Part shown: in pieces, positions 15,505 to 23,386 of the stretch | Position numbering within the stretch: the stretch's first letter is position 1 | Layout: every line of letters begins with the position of its first letter | Source of the DNA: Bacillota bacterium | Lineage (GTDB): Bacteria; Bacillota; Desulfotomaculia; Desulfotomaculales; Desulfallaceae | Reading direction: 5' to 3' | DNA: 64,000 nucleotides | Assembly: GCA_023439185.1 (NCBI GenBank) | Contig: JAEXOR010000033.1 | Coordinates: 1 to 64,000 of the forward strand | The notes under the pieces: model-generated | Told to the model about the DNA's origin: nothing | Databases searched by the model: none | The model's input: the letters and a program-made list of their open reading frames with translations, nothing else | Position numbers and translations under genes: made by a program

Positions 15505-16803
15505 ATGAGTGAAAATGTATCTTCATTTCTTAGTAAATTTATGGGACTGACGCTGGCAATATTATTTGTTATAGCCGGATGCAGTAACGCGTCAACCGCC
15601 ATACAATTTGAAAAGCAGGCGGAACTCAAAAGAATTGAAAAACCAAGCGTATCTCGTGAAGATACGCTATATTCGGCGTGCAATACGGCAGGTATCCAAC
15701 TACTGCAAAAAATATCCGCCCAAAACGAGGGGAAAAACACCATCTTCTCCCCTGTGAGTTTTTCTGTTATAATGGCCGTTTTGAATAATGGGGCGGCCGG
15801 GGCGACCCGTAATGAAATCAATGACCTGATCAATCCGGAGCAGCTTTCTCCTGCGGAGTTCAATGAAAAATACTGCCACATGATCAACCACTTAATTAAT
15901 TCCGGTTATAAAGAAAATGAAAATAAGACAACCGTTGTGGAACTGGCCAATTCCCTGTGGGTACAGGAAGATCTCCGGTTAAAAGACAGTTTCTTAAACA
16001 CGTCCAATACCTATTTCGGTGCCGAAGCATATAACGTCAACTTTGCGGATAACAGCACTGTTACCGCCATGAACCGCTGGATTGAAGAAAAAACCCACGG
16101 CAAAATCCAAAATCATATTGTTGGATTTAATCCCCCGCCGGTCATGGTGGCGTTCAATTCCCTGTATTTTAACGGAAAGTGGCAGAGCCCGTTTGATCAA
16201 TCCAAAACGCAGAAGGAAGACTTCCATTTAAATAATGGCAAAAATGCCAGGGTAGATATGATGAACGCTGAAAAGTGGATTCATTACTATGAAGATAATC
16301 TAATCCAGGCCGGCAAATTCGATTACTATGGCTGCCACATGCTGGTCATTCTGCCCAGGGGTAATACGGACGGTTATGTCCAAAATTTAAATTACGCAGA
16401 AATTCAAAAAGTTGGCAGCAACTTGGAGCATCTGAAAGTAAAAATAAAATTCCCCACATTTAACTTCAAACAGAAGAACAAACTGGCCAGCCACCTGAAA
16501 GCCATGGGTCTGGAATCCGCCTTTGACAGCAGAAACGCGGATTTCACAGGGATTGCGGGACGGTCGGAAGATTTCAACCTATATGTTGATGATATATCCC
16601 AGGAATGTTATATCAATGTTGATGAGGAGGGCACCGAAGCTGCCGCCCTCACCTCGGTATTATTGGCAGGATCGGGCAGGCCCAAGGAAAATGTTCCTCC
16701 CGAGTTTTATTTAAACAAACCATTTCTATTTATCATCAGCGATGACCGGACAGGATTGATTCTATTTGCGGGTCAGGTTGAAAATCCGCTGGAAGCTGAT
16801 TAG
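15505..16803 (+). CDS. Serpin (serine protease inhibitor), lipoprotein form
   Basis: 432 residues. A signal peptide ends in the lipobox IAGC with Cys26, so it should be anchored on the outside of the membrane. From about residue 55 it is a full serpin: NTIFSPVSFSVIMAVLNNGAAGATRNEI, VAFNSLYFNGKWQSPFD and, near the C-terminus, FYLNKPFLFIISD. The reactive-loop hinge EEGTEAAALTS has the small residues needed for loop insertion, so it is predicted inhibitory; the P1 residue cannot be fixed because the loop is longer than usual. RBS GAAGGAG precedes the ATG. Serpins are rare in bacteria, suggesting transfer. Confidence 0.92.
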   Translation: MSENVSSFLSKFMGLTLAILFVIAGCSNASTAIQFEKQAELKRIEKPSVSREDTLYSACNTAGIQLLQKISAQNEGKNTIFSPVSFSVIMAVLNNGAAGATRNEINDLINPEQLSPAEFNEKYCHMINHLINSGYKENENKTTVVELANSLWVQEDLRLKDSFLNTSNTYFGAEAYNVNFADNSTVTAMNRWIEEKTHGKIQNHIVGFNPPPVMVAFNSLYFNGKWQSPFDQSKTQKEDFHLNNGKNARVDMMNAEKWIHYYEDNLIQAGKFDYYGCHMLVILPRGNTDGYVQNLNYAEIQKVGSNLEHLKVKIKFPTFNFKQKNKLASHLKAMGLESAFDSRNADFTGIAGRSEDFNLYVDDISQECYINVDEEGTEAAALTSVLLAGSGRPKENVPPEFYLNKPFLFIISDDRTGLILFAGQVENPLEAD

Positions 16804-16853
16804 CCATTTTATTTTTTCTCCCGTTGATCGGGTTGGATTAACTCGGCTATTCA

Positions 16854-17261
16854 TTATTTGCAAAATTCCGGGGGTGATGTTATGGGGATCCCCTTGAATT
16901 CTTTTAATTCAAGCAAATGTTTATCTCCGGAAACGATCATACCGGCGCTGCCTTCCAGGGCGCAGGAAAGAAATTTTTTGTCGTCGGGATCATTCATAAT
17001 AATATCAATATCGTTCTGGGGATATATCATCAGGGTGTTGTCCAGTTCAACCAGACTGCATATAAAAACGTAAAGCTCTTCCCGGCTGCCCAGTTTTGCG
17101 AATTTGGGACGCAATAGCACCCCCAGATATTCTTCAAGAATAGACGGACTTATTATTACTGTGATATCTCCGCTGATCCATTGAGAAATAATTTTTCCCG
17201 GCGGGCTTCCAGATGAAATTATTCCGGAAATTAATACATTGGTATCCAGTATTATTCGCAT
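16854..17261 (-). CDS. PIN-domain toxin (COG1569-like)
   Basis: 135 residues. MRIILDTNVLISGII with Asp6, an acidic pair at 43-44 (SILEEYLGVL), Asp94 (NDPDDKKFL) and Asp113 (VSGDKHLL) give the PIN active site. This is the subgroup often annotated as putative toxin-antitoxin component, PIN family. It overlaps the upstream antitoxin gene by 10 bp. Predicted RNA-cleaving toxin; the target is unknown. Confidence 0.88.
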   Translation of the reverse strand: MRIILDTNVLISGIISSGSPPGKIISQWISGDITVIISPSILEEYLGVLLRPKFAKLGSREELYVFICSLVELDNTLMIYPQNDIDIIMNDPDDKKFLSCALEGSAGMIVSGDKHLLELKEFKGIPITSPPEFCK

Positions 17262-17536
17262 TGTTTTGTGTCCCTGTTTCGGAAGGCTTTTATTTCATCT
17301 TCAATATCTTTCTCTGTCAGGCCACTTTCCTTTGCCCCGGCTCTAAATTTATCTAAGGAAGATTTCAATATCAACTGTTTATTGTATTTATCGGCTTTTT
17401 TTAATCTTAAATATTCTTCATAGTTCACCAGCACAATTTTAGGTTCTGAATTAACGGTAATGATCACAGGTTTGTCGGAGTCAATGAGAGATGAAAGCCG
17501 GGGTCTGGCTTCGTTGATTCCTATAATTGTTTCCAT
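17252..17536 (-). CDS. Phd/YefM-type antitoxin
   Basis: 94 residues. Residues 1-50 are the Phd/YefM fold (GINEARPRLSSLIDSDKPVIITVNSEPKIVLVNYEEYLRL); the tail is charged and helical. ATG 17536 was chosen because GGAGG lies seven bases before it; a TTG two codons upstream is less well placed. It is the first gene of the two-gene unit and overlaps the PIN toxin. It is only distantly similar to the antitoxin at 14662, so the two modules are not a simple duplication. Confidence 0.88.
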   Translation of the reverse strand: METIIGINEARPRLSSLIDSDKPVIITVNSEPKIVLVNYEEYLRLKKADKYNKQLILKSSLDKFRAGAKESGLTEKDIEDEIKAFRNRDTKQCE

Positions 17537-17556
17537 GGTCAAACCTCCGGGAACAT

Positions 17557-17601
17557 GTTAACGTTAACCTTATTATAACCGGTAATGAATAGCTTAATCA
17601 A
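17557..17601 (-). promoter_or_regulatory. Promoter and palindromic operator of the second toxin-antitoxin pair
   Basis: On the minus strand: TTGATT (17601-17596), 18-base spacer, TATAAT (17577-17572), then the perfect palindrome GTTAACGTTAAC (17557-17568) between the -10 and the RBS. An operator at that place would block transcription when bound by the antitoxin. Confidence 0.65.
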
Positions 17602-17668
17602 TAAGCAACAAACCTTTCAGTGTGGAATTTGTAAACCAGCTTGCCATGCGCTGCCACTTAATCTTCTA

Positions 17669-17739
17669 AACATGTCATCTGGAACAATTTGTACAATTTC
17701 ACCGTCAAATATTATATTGGTATTTAAAACCAGCGAGGG
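17669..17739. repeat. ~70-bp direct repeat, copy 2
   Basis: Second copy of the repeat at 15424-15493. Its minus strand reads without a stop as NTNIIFDGEIVQIVPDD, whereas copy 1 is frameshifted in that frame, so the sequence may derive from an old coding fragment. It lies just upstream of the zinc-ribbon gene. Confidence 0.85.
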
Positions 17740-17753
17740 AGAGGGCCTGGATA

Positions 17754-17966
17754 ATGGAAATGCCCAAAAAGGAGCGGGGCTGTATAAAGTGCGGACATAA
17801 AGATGCGGAAATAACTGAAATAGCAACCACAGGTACAGGCCTATCCAAATTATTTGATATCCAACATAACCATTTTCAAGCTGTGTCATGTAAAAACTGC
17901 GGTTACACGGAATTATACCGAACTAAGTCAGGATTAAATGTCCTGGATTTTTTCCTCGGCGGTTAA
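17754..17966 (+). CDS. Small zinc-ribbon protein
   Basis: 70 residues with two CxxC knuckles, GCIKCGHKD at 10-18 and SCKNCGYTEL at 45-54, which should hold one zinc ion. The size and the GLNVLDFFLGG ending match the predicted nucleic-acid-binding zinc-ribbon group COG3478. A purine-rich GGGAGAGGG upstream can serve as RBS. The next gene starts 4 bases after the stop, so they may be co-transcribed. Confidence 0.75.
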   Translation: MEMPKKERGCIKCGHKDAEITEIATTGTGLSKLFDIQHNHFQAVSCKNCGYTELYRTKSGLNVLDFFLGG

Positions 17967-17970
17967 CTTT

Positions 17971-19239
17971 ATGTCTAATATAATGAGATGCTTTAATATT
18001 ATACGGGCTGTTATGTTGGTGTCACTGGTTGTGTTGGCGGCCGGGTGCGGCGGTAATAGTGACGCGACATCTGAACGGAATGAATCTGTTAGAGCAGGGA
18101 AAGTGCACAGTGTAACCAATAAAGATATGCGGGTTGATTTTGTTAAGCTTATGCCGGAACAGCAGCGGCAAATAGCGGACGAACTGAAAGACGGATTTGC
18201 CGTGACCTTTCAACTGACCGACCTGAAAGGGCGGCCGATTGAAGCGGGCAACTATAGCTTTTGTGGGCCGCTGGATGCCATCGATGATAAAGGCAACGCC
18301 TACCAGTCTTTTGCCATAGCAACAACGGACGTGGATTCAGGTGCTAATACCCTTTCCGCCCACCGGTTAATGGCAACATATTGGTTTACGCCGGGGCTGG
18401 ACGCCGGCGCGGACCGGATTAATGTGGATTTTAAAATCAACTCAATATTTAATTATCCCAATACTATATTCAAGGGGCTAAACCTGGCCGAAAGCGAGAG
18501 AGTGGAGGTTGACGGCTTTTTTCTGGACTATATTGTATTGGAGCCCGATCAGGTAAGTATATCAATTAAACCTGTTTTGGAGGATGAAACCCGCAAAAAT
18601 GTTTCCAGTGCTTACCTGCTTTTGCCCTCCGGTAAACAAATAAGTTACAGTAAAAAGGTTGTAGAAACCAGAGTAAGCCGGGGTTTCTACAGAGGCGCGC
18701 TTACATTCCCCTATGACGCTGCAATGTCCGGCCCGGTGGATCTGGTTATTGGCTGGTCGCCGCCTGACGAAACCTGGGAGTTTAATCTGAAAAATATCCC
18801 CGTGCCGGACCGGGAGGATTCTGCACAGGCACGCCGTGAAATCGGTGCGCTGAATATGGATTATAGCCGGGAATCTTTTTTCAAGTGCATTCAGGATAAT
18901 GATGTATATGCGGCCGGTTTGTTTATCCAGACGGGTATGGACCCGAACGTTACCGTAAACAGCGTAAGGGAAAGCCCCTTAATGGGCGCCGCTTATTACG
19001 GATATACGGATCTGGCCCGGTTGCTGCTGGAAAACGGGGCCTATGTGAATATAAAAAACGAGAATGGTGAAACAGCTCTAATGTACGCGGCCGGTGAAGG
19101 GCACCTGGCGCTGGTGGAATTACTCTTACAGTACCGTGCGGATGCCGGGATAGAGGACAATAACGGCGAAACAGCCCTGGATTTTGCCCGGGGAAACAAT
19201 CATAGTGATATTGTCAAACTGCTGGAACAGGGCAAATGA
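17971..19239 (+). CDS. Ankyrin-repeat lipoprotein
   Basis: 422 residues. A hydrophobic segment ends in the lipobox LAAGC (about residue 26). Residues 30-290 form a region I do not recognise, with beta-rich character and several conserved-looking aromatic strands. The last 120 residues contain three or so ankyrin repeats (ESPLMGAAYYGYTDLARLLL, GETALMYAAGEGHLALVELLL, GETALDFARGNNHSDIVKLL). Ankyrin repeats usually bind proteins; placed on the outer membrane face this could be a surface-binding protein. ATG 17971 preferred over an in-frame ATG 33 bases upstream that lies inside the preceding gene. Confidence 0.8.
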   Translation: MSNIMRCFNIIRAVMLVSLVVLAAGCGGNSDATSERNESVRAGKVHSVTNKDMRVDFVKLMPEQQRQIADELKDGFAVTFQLTDLKGRPIEAGNYSFCGPLDAIDDKGNAYQSFAIATTDVDSGANTLSAHRLMATYWFTPGLDAGADRINVDFKINSIFNYPNTIFKGLNLAESERVEVDGFFLDYIVLEPDQVSISIKPVLEDETRKNVSSAYLLLPSGKQISYSKKVVETRVSRGFYRGALTFPYDAAMSGPVDLVIGWSPPDETWEFNLKNIPVPDREDSAQARREIGALNMDYSRESFFKCIQDNDVYAAGLFIQTGMDPNVTVNSVRESPLMGAAYYGYTDLARLLLENGAYVNIKNENGETALMYAAGEGHLALVELLLQYRADAGIEDNNGETALDFARGNNHSDIVKLLEQGK

Positions 19240-19256
19240 TAACAGAACCGCCAATT

Positions 19257-20087
19257 TTATTTCTTTTCCCGCTGATAGGGCAGGGGAATGTAATTTACTG
19301 TGGGCTGGCGGCGCACCGGCTGGTCGAAGTGATCCATCAGCTCGTATATTTCCGGGGGCATTTCGGCGCACACCGGAAATCCCAGGCCGACCAGCTCTTC
19401 ACAGCTGATAGGGTGGTCGTGGGTCCAGCGGCCCTCGGTAAATGTGTTGGACACTTCTTCCGCTTTTTCAGGACCCAGCCGGTCTTTTAATATTTGATAG
19501 ACCTTGTTTTTAACCTGGGCAACTGCCTTTTGGGCGATGTCCGCCAGAATAAGGGTCTGGTCATCGGTGTCATTGATGTTTTTCTCCCGGGTCACTTTTA
19601 TAAGAGACGCCGCGGGGTACTGGCCTATTTGAGGGTCCACCGGCCCCAGCACGGCGTTGGGGTCCATTACAATTTCGTTGGCTGCCAGCGCTATCAGGGT
19701 GCCTCCCGACATGGCGTAATGGGGTACGAAAACGGTTATTTTGGCGCCGTGCGTGCGAATTGCGTTGGCGATTTGTTCCGCGGCCAGTACCAGCCCGCCC
19801 GGCGTGTGCAGAATGAGATCGATGGGCATGTCTCTGGGGGTGAGCCTGATGGCCCTGAGAATTTGTTCGGAATCGTCAATGGTGATGTATTTTGTCAGGG
19901 GAAAACCGAAAAGTGAAAACATTTCCTGGCGGTGAATCAGGGCAATGACCCTGGTTCCCCTTTTCCGCTCCAATTGGCTGAGCGTTTTAAAGCGCTGGTT
20001 CTGCAGCTGGTGTTGCTTAATCATGGGTATAAAGGCCATCATTATAAACAGCAGCCAAATAAGACCGGAGAAATTAAAACCTTCCAT
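19257..20087 (-). CDS. Membrane-anchored Clp-fold serine protease (SDH/SppA-like)
   Basis: 276 residues. One N-terminal transmembrane helix (residues about 5-23), then a ClpP/crotonase-like domain: PIDLILHTPGGLVLAAEQIA and the nucleophile region VPHYAMSGGTLIALAANEIVMDPNAVLGPVDPQIG. This is the pattern of the Ser-Asp-His proteinase family (PF01972), relatives of signal peptide peptidase SppA. It may degrade membrane or signal peptides on the cytoplasmic face. ATG is preceded by GGAGGA. It faces the ankyrin gene convergently with only 17 bp between. Confidence 0.85.
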   Translation of the reverse strand: MEGFNFSGLIWLLFIMMAFIPMIKQHQLQNQRFKTLSQLERKRGTRVIALIHRQEMFSLFGFPLTKYITIDDSEQILRAIRLTPRDMPIDLILHTPGGLVLAAEQIANAIRTHGAKITVFVPHYAMSGGTLIALAANEIVMDPNAVLGPVDPQIGQYPAASLIKVTREKNINDTDDQTLILADIAQKAVAQVKNKVYQILKDRLGPEKAEEVSNTFTEGRWTHDHPISCEELVGLGFPVCAEMPPEIYELMDHFDQPVRRQPTVNYIPLPYQREKK

Positions 20088-20228
20088 GCTAAAAAATCCT
20101 CCGTTTATTTATTTGGGCTTATATTTCGACGGATTTAAATGCCTTTCCTTTATTTAACCCATAAATCAATTTTTTATTTGATACTCTTAACACCAACCCC
20201 CCAATGCACACCGGAAATTTGGGCCGGG

Positions 20229-20543
20229 TTACTTAATGACTACGGCGGTTCCGCTGGCTGTGACCATAAGCATACCTTCCCTGATAACCTCGTAATCCAG
20301 GTCGATCCCCACCACGGCGTTGGCCCCCAGCCCCCTGGCCTGGCCGGCCATTTCATCCAGGGCCACTTCCCTGGCCTGGGCCAGTTTGGCTTCGTAGGCT
20401 CCGGATCTGCCCCCCACAATGTCTGTGATGCTGGCGAAAAGGTCCCGGACAATGTTGGCCCCCATGATGGCCTCGCCGGTTACGATTCCCTTGTACTGAA
20501 CCACGGATTTTCCTTCCACGCTGGGAGTAGTGGTTAAAATCAT
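20229..20543 (-). CDS. YbjQ/UPF0145 family protein
   Basis: 104 residues, the standard family length when started at ATG 20543 (GGAGG upstream). Characteristic segments are GIVTGEAIMGANIVRDLFASITDIVGGRSGAYE and ARGLGANAVVGIDLDYEV, ending in SGTAVVIK. The family folds as a homo-oligomeric beta/alpha ring; its function is unknown, though it has been linked to heavy-metal binding and stress. It stands alone. Confidence 0.92.
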   Translation of the reverse strand: MILTTTPSVEGKSVVQYKGIVTGEAIMGANIVRDLFASITDIVGGRSGAYEAKLAQAREVALDEMAGQARGLGANAVVGIDLDYEVIREGMLMVTASGTAVVIK

Positions 20544-20641
20544 TTTTCCCAAATCCTCCTTTATGGCTCTTGGCACCTGTTTGGATTAGCTTTTTCCATA
20601 CAATTATCAGTCTACCGGGCCATTAAAATAAGTTTTTGCAG

Positions 20642-21931
20642 CTAATTACTGTATTTATAAACTGGGTAAGTTATGGCGCCTTGAGGCATCAGAGCGATAG
20701 TAGCCGGGTGGCCGGCCAACTGTTTGGCCAATAACAAGGCCTTTTCCATGCTAGCCGCCGGGTGCATGCCAACTTTTCTGATCAGGTCTTCAGGCAAACT
20801 ACTAATCAGGATTACCGGAGACCTGTCAATTATATTTGCCGTTCGCAAAGCTATAAAACCAGGCATGCTAAATGAATTCCCCAATGCTTCACGCATACTC
20901 GGTATATTCGGGTATTGAAACCATGAAATAAAGTCATCACTGCCGACTCCTTCAGAGCATTCACTAAGTAAAACAATCACTCCTTTCCTTTTTACCGCAC
21001 ACGCGGCATTTTCCAGGGCCTTCATGGACTGGTACAGTTGGATGTCCTTGGGATAGCCGCCGCAACTGGCGATTACCCAATCAGCTTGCTGCCCGACAGA
21101 TATACTAAAATGCTCTTCCACCACCCGGCAGCCCTGATCAAACGCCTGCTCTAAGTCACCTGCAACAAGTCCGATAAACTCTTTATTTGCGTTAACGATT
21201 ACATTAACAATAAAATCGGCCCCAATCATGCGGGCTATTTCCATCATATCCTGAGCCACCGGGTTTTCCTTGATTATGCCCGCAGTAACATAGGGGTTTA
21301 TCCCCTGGTCGTCAGTTTTACTTAGTGCCAGACTATGGTTTTGTTGTATGGTTTTATAACCGCACACGCCTGCGGCCAGGCTTTTCCTTCCTCCGCCAAA
21401 ACCTGCCAGAATATGATAACTGATCCCGCCGGTTAAAATAACTTTATCAGCTTCATACACTGTCCGGTTTACTGTTACTTCTGTTCCATAACTAGTTTTC
21501 CCCAGCCTCACCAAATCTTCGCTCCGGCAATTATGATCCACAATTTTTAGGCGGCCAAACACTTTTTCTCCCACAATTAAACTATGTTCCGCCGGTGTTT
21601 GTAACCGATGAGTACCATTAGCCATGACAATAGTAAGATCTTCATTTTTTATTCCCGCTTCTTGAAGCACGTCAATAATTATCGGCAGGTATGCGTCGGT
21701 TCTGTAAGCTAAACGCGTAATATCGCTGGTTACAATTGCCACCTTGTCTCCGGGCTTTACCAGTTGCTTTAAAGCAGGGGTACCTACCGGCCTTGATAAA
21801 GCTTCCCTTACTTGCTCCGGAAAATTTTTAATTTGAGTTCCGGGCTTTGTTTTAATAGTAAAGATTTTTGCGCTGTCGGGCAAATTAAAGTTTAATACCT
21901 TCCTCCCCCAGGATAATGAATAGCTGCTCAC
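20642..21931 (-). CDS. larA: LarA-family nickel-dependent racemase/epimerase
   Basis: 429 residues (DUF2088). The residues that bind the nickel-pincer cofactor in lactate racemase (His108, Lys184, His174, His200) have counterparts at His108 (NGTHR), Lys183 (GGGRKSLAAG), His173 (ISYHILAGFGGG) and His199 (QQNHS). LarA relatives act on various 2-hydroxy acids, so lactate is only one possible substrate. The cofactor genes larB, larC and larE are not in the window. GTG start at 21931 with GGGGTGAAG upstream. The nitroreductase gene upstream ends 16 bp away, so they may be one operon. Confidence 0.85.
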   Translation of the reverse strand: MSSYSLSWGRKVLNFNLPDSAKIFTIKTKPGTQIKNFPEQVREALSRPVGTPALKQLVKPGDKVAIVTSDITRLAYRTDAYLPIIIDVLQEAGIKNEDLTIVMANGTHRLQTPAEHSLIVGEKVFGRLKIVDHNCRSEDLVRLGKTSYGTEVTVNRTVYEADKVILTGGISYHILAGFGGGRKSLAAGVCGYKTIQQNHSLALSKTDDQGINPYVTAGIIKENPVAQDMMEIARMIGADFIVNVIVNANKEFIGLVAGDLEQAFDQGCRVVEEHFSISVGQQADWVIASCGGYPKDIQLYQSMKALENAACAVKRKGVIVLLSECSEGVGSDDFISWFQYPNIPSMREALGNSFSMPGFIALRTANIIDRSPVILISSLPEDLIRKVGMHPAASMEKALLLAKQLAGHPATIALMPQGAITYPVYKYSN

Positions 21932-21947
21932 CGATCTTCACCCCATC

Positions 21948-22490
21948 TTATTTGCAGTAATTCACATTATTCACGGCTGATTTTGGTGTTTCAAAGGCGT
22001 TGCCGTCGGAGTATCCCGCCAGAACGCAGCAAACCGGCTCTAACCCTTCCGGAATACTAATCTTTCCAACCAATTCAGGTTTGGCCTGCAGTCCCAATAC
22101 CGGAGTAATCACGTAACAGGAACCAAGTCCAAGGGCAGTTGCGGCAATGGTCATATTGGCGGCGGCGCAGGAGGCGTTGTTCTGGTTATAGGGCGCGCCT
22201 TTGGGAGCGGAAATAATAAACAGCACCGGGGCGCCGTATAACGGCTGATACCCTTCAAGCGAGGCGCGGCTAATGAGGAAATCATTGCCTGAATTTTTCA
22301 TGGCGGTTAAAGCCGCGTCGTTAAGCAAATTTAGCACATCTTTATTTTCAACAACAGATATATGGAAGGTTCCTGCTTTAGGAGCATTGTTTGCCGCGGC
22401 TGACAGTTGCTCAATCTTGTCCGCCTCCACCGGATTTTGCTTATATTTTCGAATGCTTTTTCTTGCTTTAATTGCTTCTAACGCATTCAT
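21948..22490 (-). CDS. Nitroreductase-family flavoprotein
   Basis: 180 residues of the FMN-dependent nitroreductase fold: ALEAIKARKSIRKYKQNPV at the N-terminus (FMN phosphate binding) and IAATALGLGSCYVITPVLG plus VLAGYSDGNAFETPKS in the second half. It reduces nitro compounds, quinones or other electron acceptors with NAD(P)H; the true substrate is unknown. ATG preceded by AAGGTGG. Upstream of and probably co-transcribed with the LarA-type gene. Confidence 0.85.
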   Translation of the reverse strand: MNALEAIKARKSIRKYKQNPVEADKIEQLSAAANNAPKAGTFHISVVENKDVLNLLNDAALTAMKNSGNDFLISRASLEGYQPLYGAPVLFIISAPKGAPYNQNNASCAAANMTIAATALGLGSCYVITPVLGLQAKPELVGKISIPEGLEPVCCVLAGYSDGNAFETPKSAVNNVNYCK

Positions 22491-22641
22491 AAAAAAGCCA
22501 CCTTTACTTTTAGTTGAATGTTCTTATTATTGTAATTTACCTGTCATTATAAAATCAAGTACGGAAAACCAGTTGCTCCCAAAACTGTGCATAGAATCAA
22601 ATCATAGACAAACCCCAATGGGGTCCAGTCACGGCGAACCC

Positions 22642-22760
22642 ACGGGCAAAGCGGGGGAAAAACTGGAGGTTGAGAAATTCATGTGATCGGCGATGCTGCA
22701 AAACCGAGAAAAATAATAGAAGCCGTGGAGGAAGCCGCCCGGCTGGCCCTGAAACTGTAA
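22642..22760 (+). pseudogene. C-terminal remnant of an FAD/NAD-dependent oxidoreductase (enoate reductase type)
   Basis: From 22680 the + strand reads HVIGDAAKPRKIIEAVEEAA and ends at TAA 22758-22760. This closely matches the C-terminus of 2,4-dienoyl-CoA reductase/enoate reductase proteins (GD-x3-PRKI-x2-A). The preceding TGKAGEKLEV (22642-22671) lies in another frame, separated by an indel and an in-frame stop. No body of such a gene remains upstream. The rest of 22491-22798 holds nothing else. Confidence 0.6.
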
Positions 22761-22798
22761 CTAATGTTTAATCACAAGTAACCCTCACAATAAACACA

Positions 22799-23209
22799 TC
22801 ACCGGCCCGCCCTCAGGTCAAATCCCGCTAGGCGATCGTGCAGCCGCTCAAAGAGCAGTCCCACGGCAAACCACAGCGGCGCCATGTCCAAACGGATCAG
22901 CCTGTCCACCTGCCAACCCTCCCGGTAAACCCAGGGGCTGGAACCCACCAGGGAACGGATTGCGGCGCCGGTGACATATTCCAAAGCCCAGATCACCAGC
23001 ACCCAGACAAGCCCCCGCACATACCAGGGCCAATGGCGCATGGCATTATGCAGCGGTTCCAGGAATACCGCCAGGCCGTATATGGGAAACATCCACAGGT
23101 AGGTATGGCCCTCCAGGCGGGGGTTGCCGCGCATTGCGGAACCAAGTCCGGTGAAGGCCACCTCCATACCCCACCCAAATAATCCGTAAATGAAAAACCG
23201 AATGCCCAT
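22799..23209 (-). CDS. Small membrane protein, putative ABC-transporter permease family (PF06541-like)
   Basis: 136 residues from ATG 23209. Four or so membrane segments; the pattern FFIYGLFGWGMEVAFTGL, GHTYLWMFPIYGLAVFLEPLH, EYVTGAAIRSLVGSSPWVY matches a widespread clostridial family annotated as putative ABC transporter permease. The frame stays open to 23386, but that extension covers a dispersed repeat and the neighbour's RBS, so I reject it. No clear RBS precedes the ATG. Transport function is unproven. Confidence 0.65.
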   Translation of the reverse strand: MGIRFFIYGLFGWGMEVAFTGLGSAMRGNPRLEGHTYLWMFPIYGLAVFLEPLHNAMRHWPWYVRGLVWVLVIWALEYVTGAAIRSLVGSSPWVYREGWQVDRLIRLDMAPLWFAVGLLFERLHDRLAGFDLRAGR

Positions 23210-23262
23210 GAAGTTATTTTGTGCCGCTTTTAGGCCGTTATGCTTGCCATAGTAAGCGTTAA

Positions 23263-23305
23263 GGGTAAAAGTACTGAAAAGCGCGCGCTGAAGGAACTGA
23301 ATGAG
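23263..23305 (+). repeat. Dispersed ~55-bp repeat, partial copy
   Basis: Shares AAAAGTACTGAAAAGCGCGC and GGAACTGAATGAG with the copies at 60733-60787 and 27875-27928 (reverse). Here the right arm of the hairpin is missing. It lies in the divergent intergenic region upstream of the CO dehydrogenase operon. Confidence 0.75.
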
Positions 23306-23386
23306 TGTGGGAATAAATTGGCGGGAAGGTATTTGTACCACGTTGTCGAATATTTTCTGAAAATTCCATTCAAGGAGGTGAAGCAT

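Noticed and set aside
17617..17889. 90-codon minus-strand frame across the second direct repeat
   Set aside because: No RBS, overlaps the zinc-ribbon gene, and the same stretch is frameshifted in copy 1.
22273..22686. 137-codon + frame upstream of the oxidoreductase remnant
   Set aside because: Mostly antisense to the nitroreductase; only its last ten codons match the remnant, in a broken frame.
23240..23386. N-terminal extension of the CODH flavoprotein
   Set aside because: It covers a dispersed repeat; the TTG at 23387 has a perfect RBS and begins the FAD motif at once.
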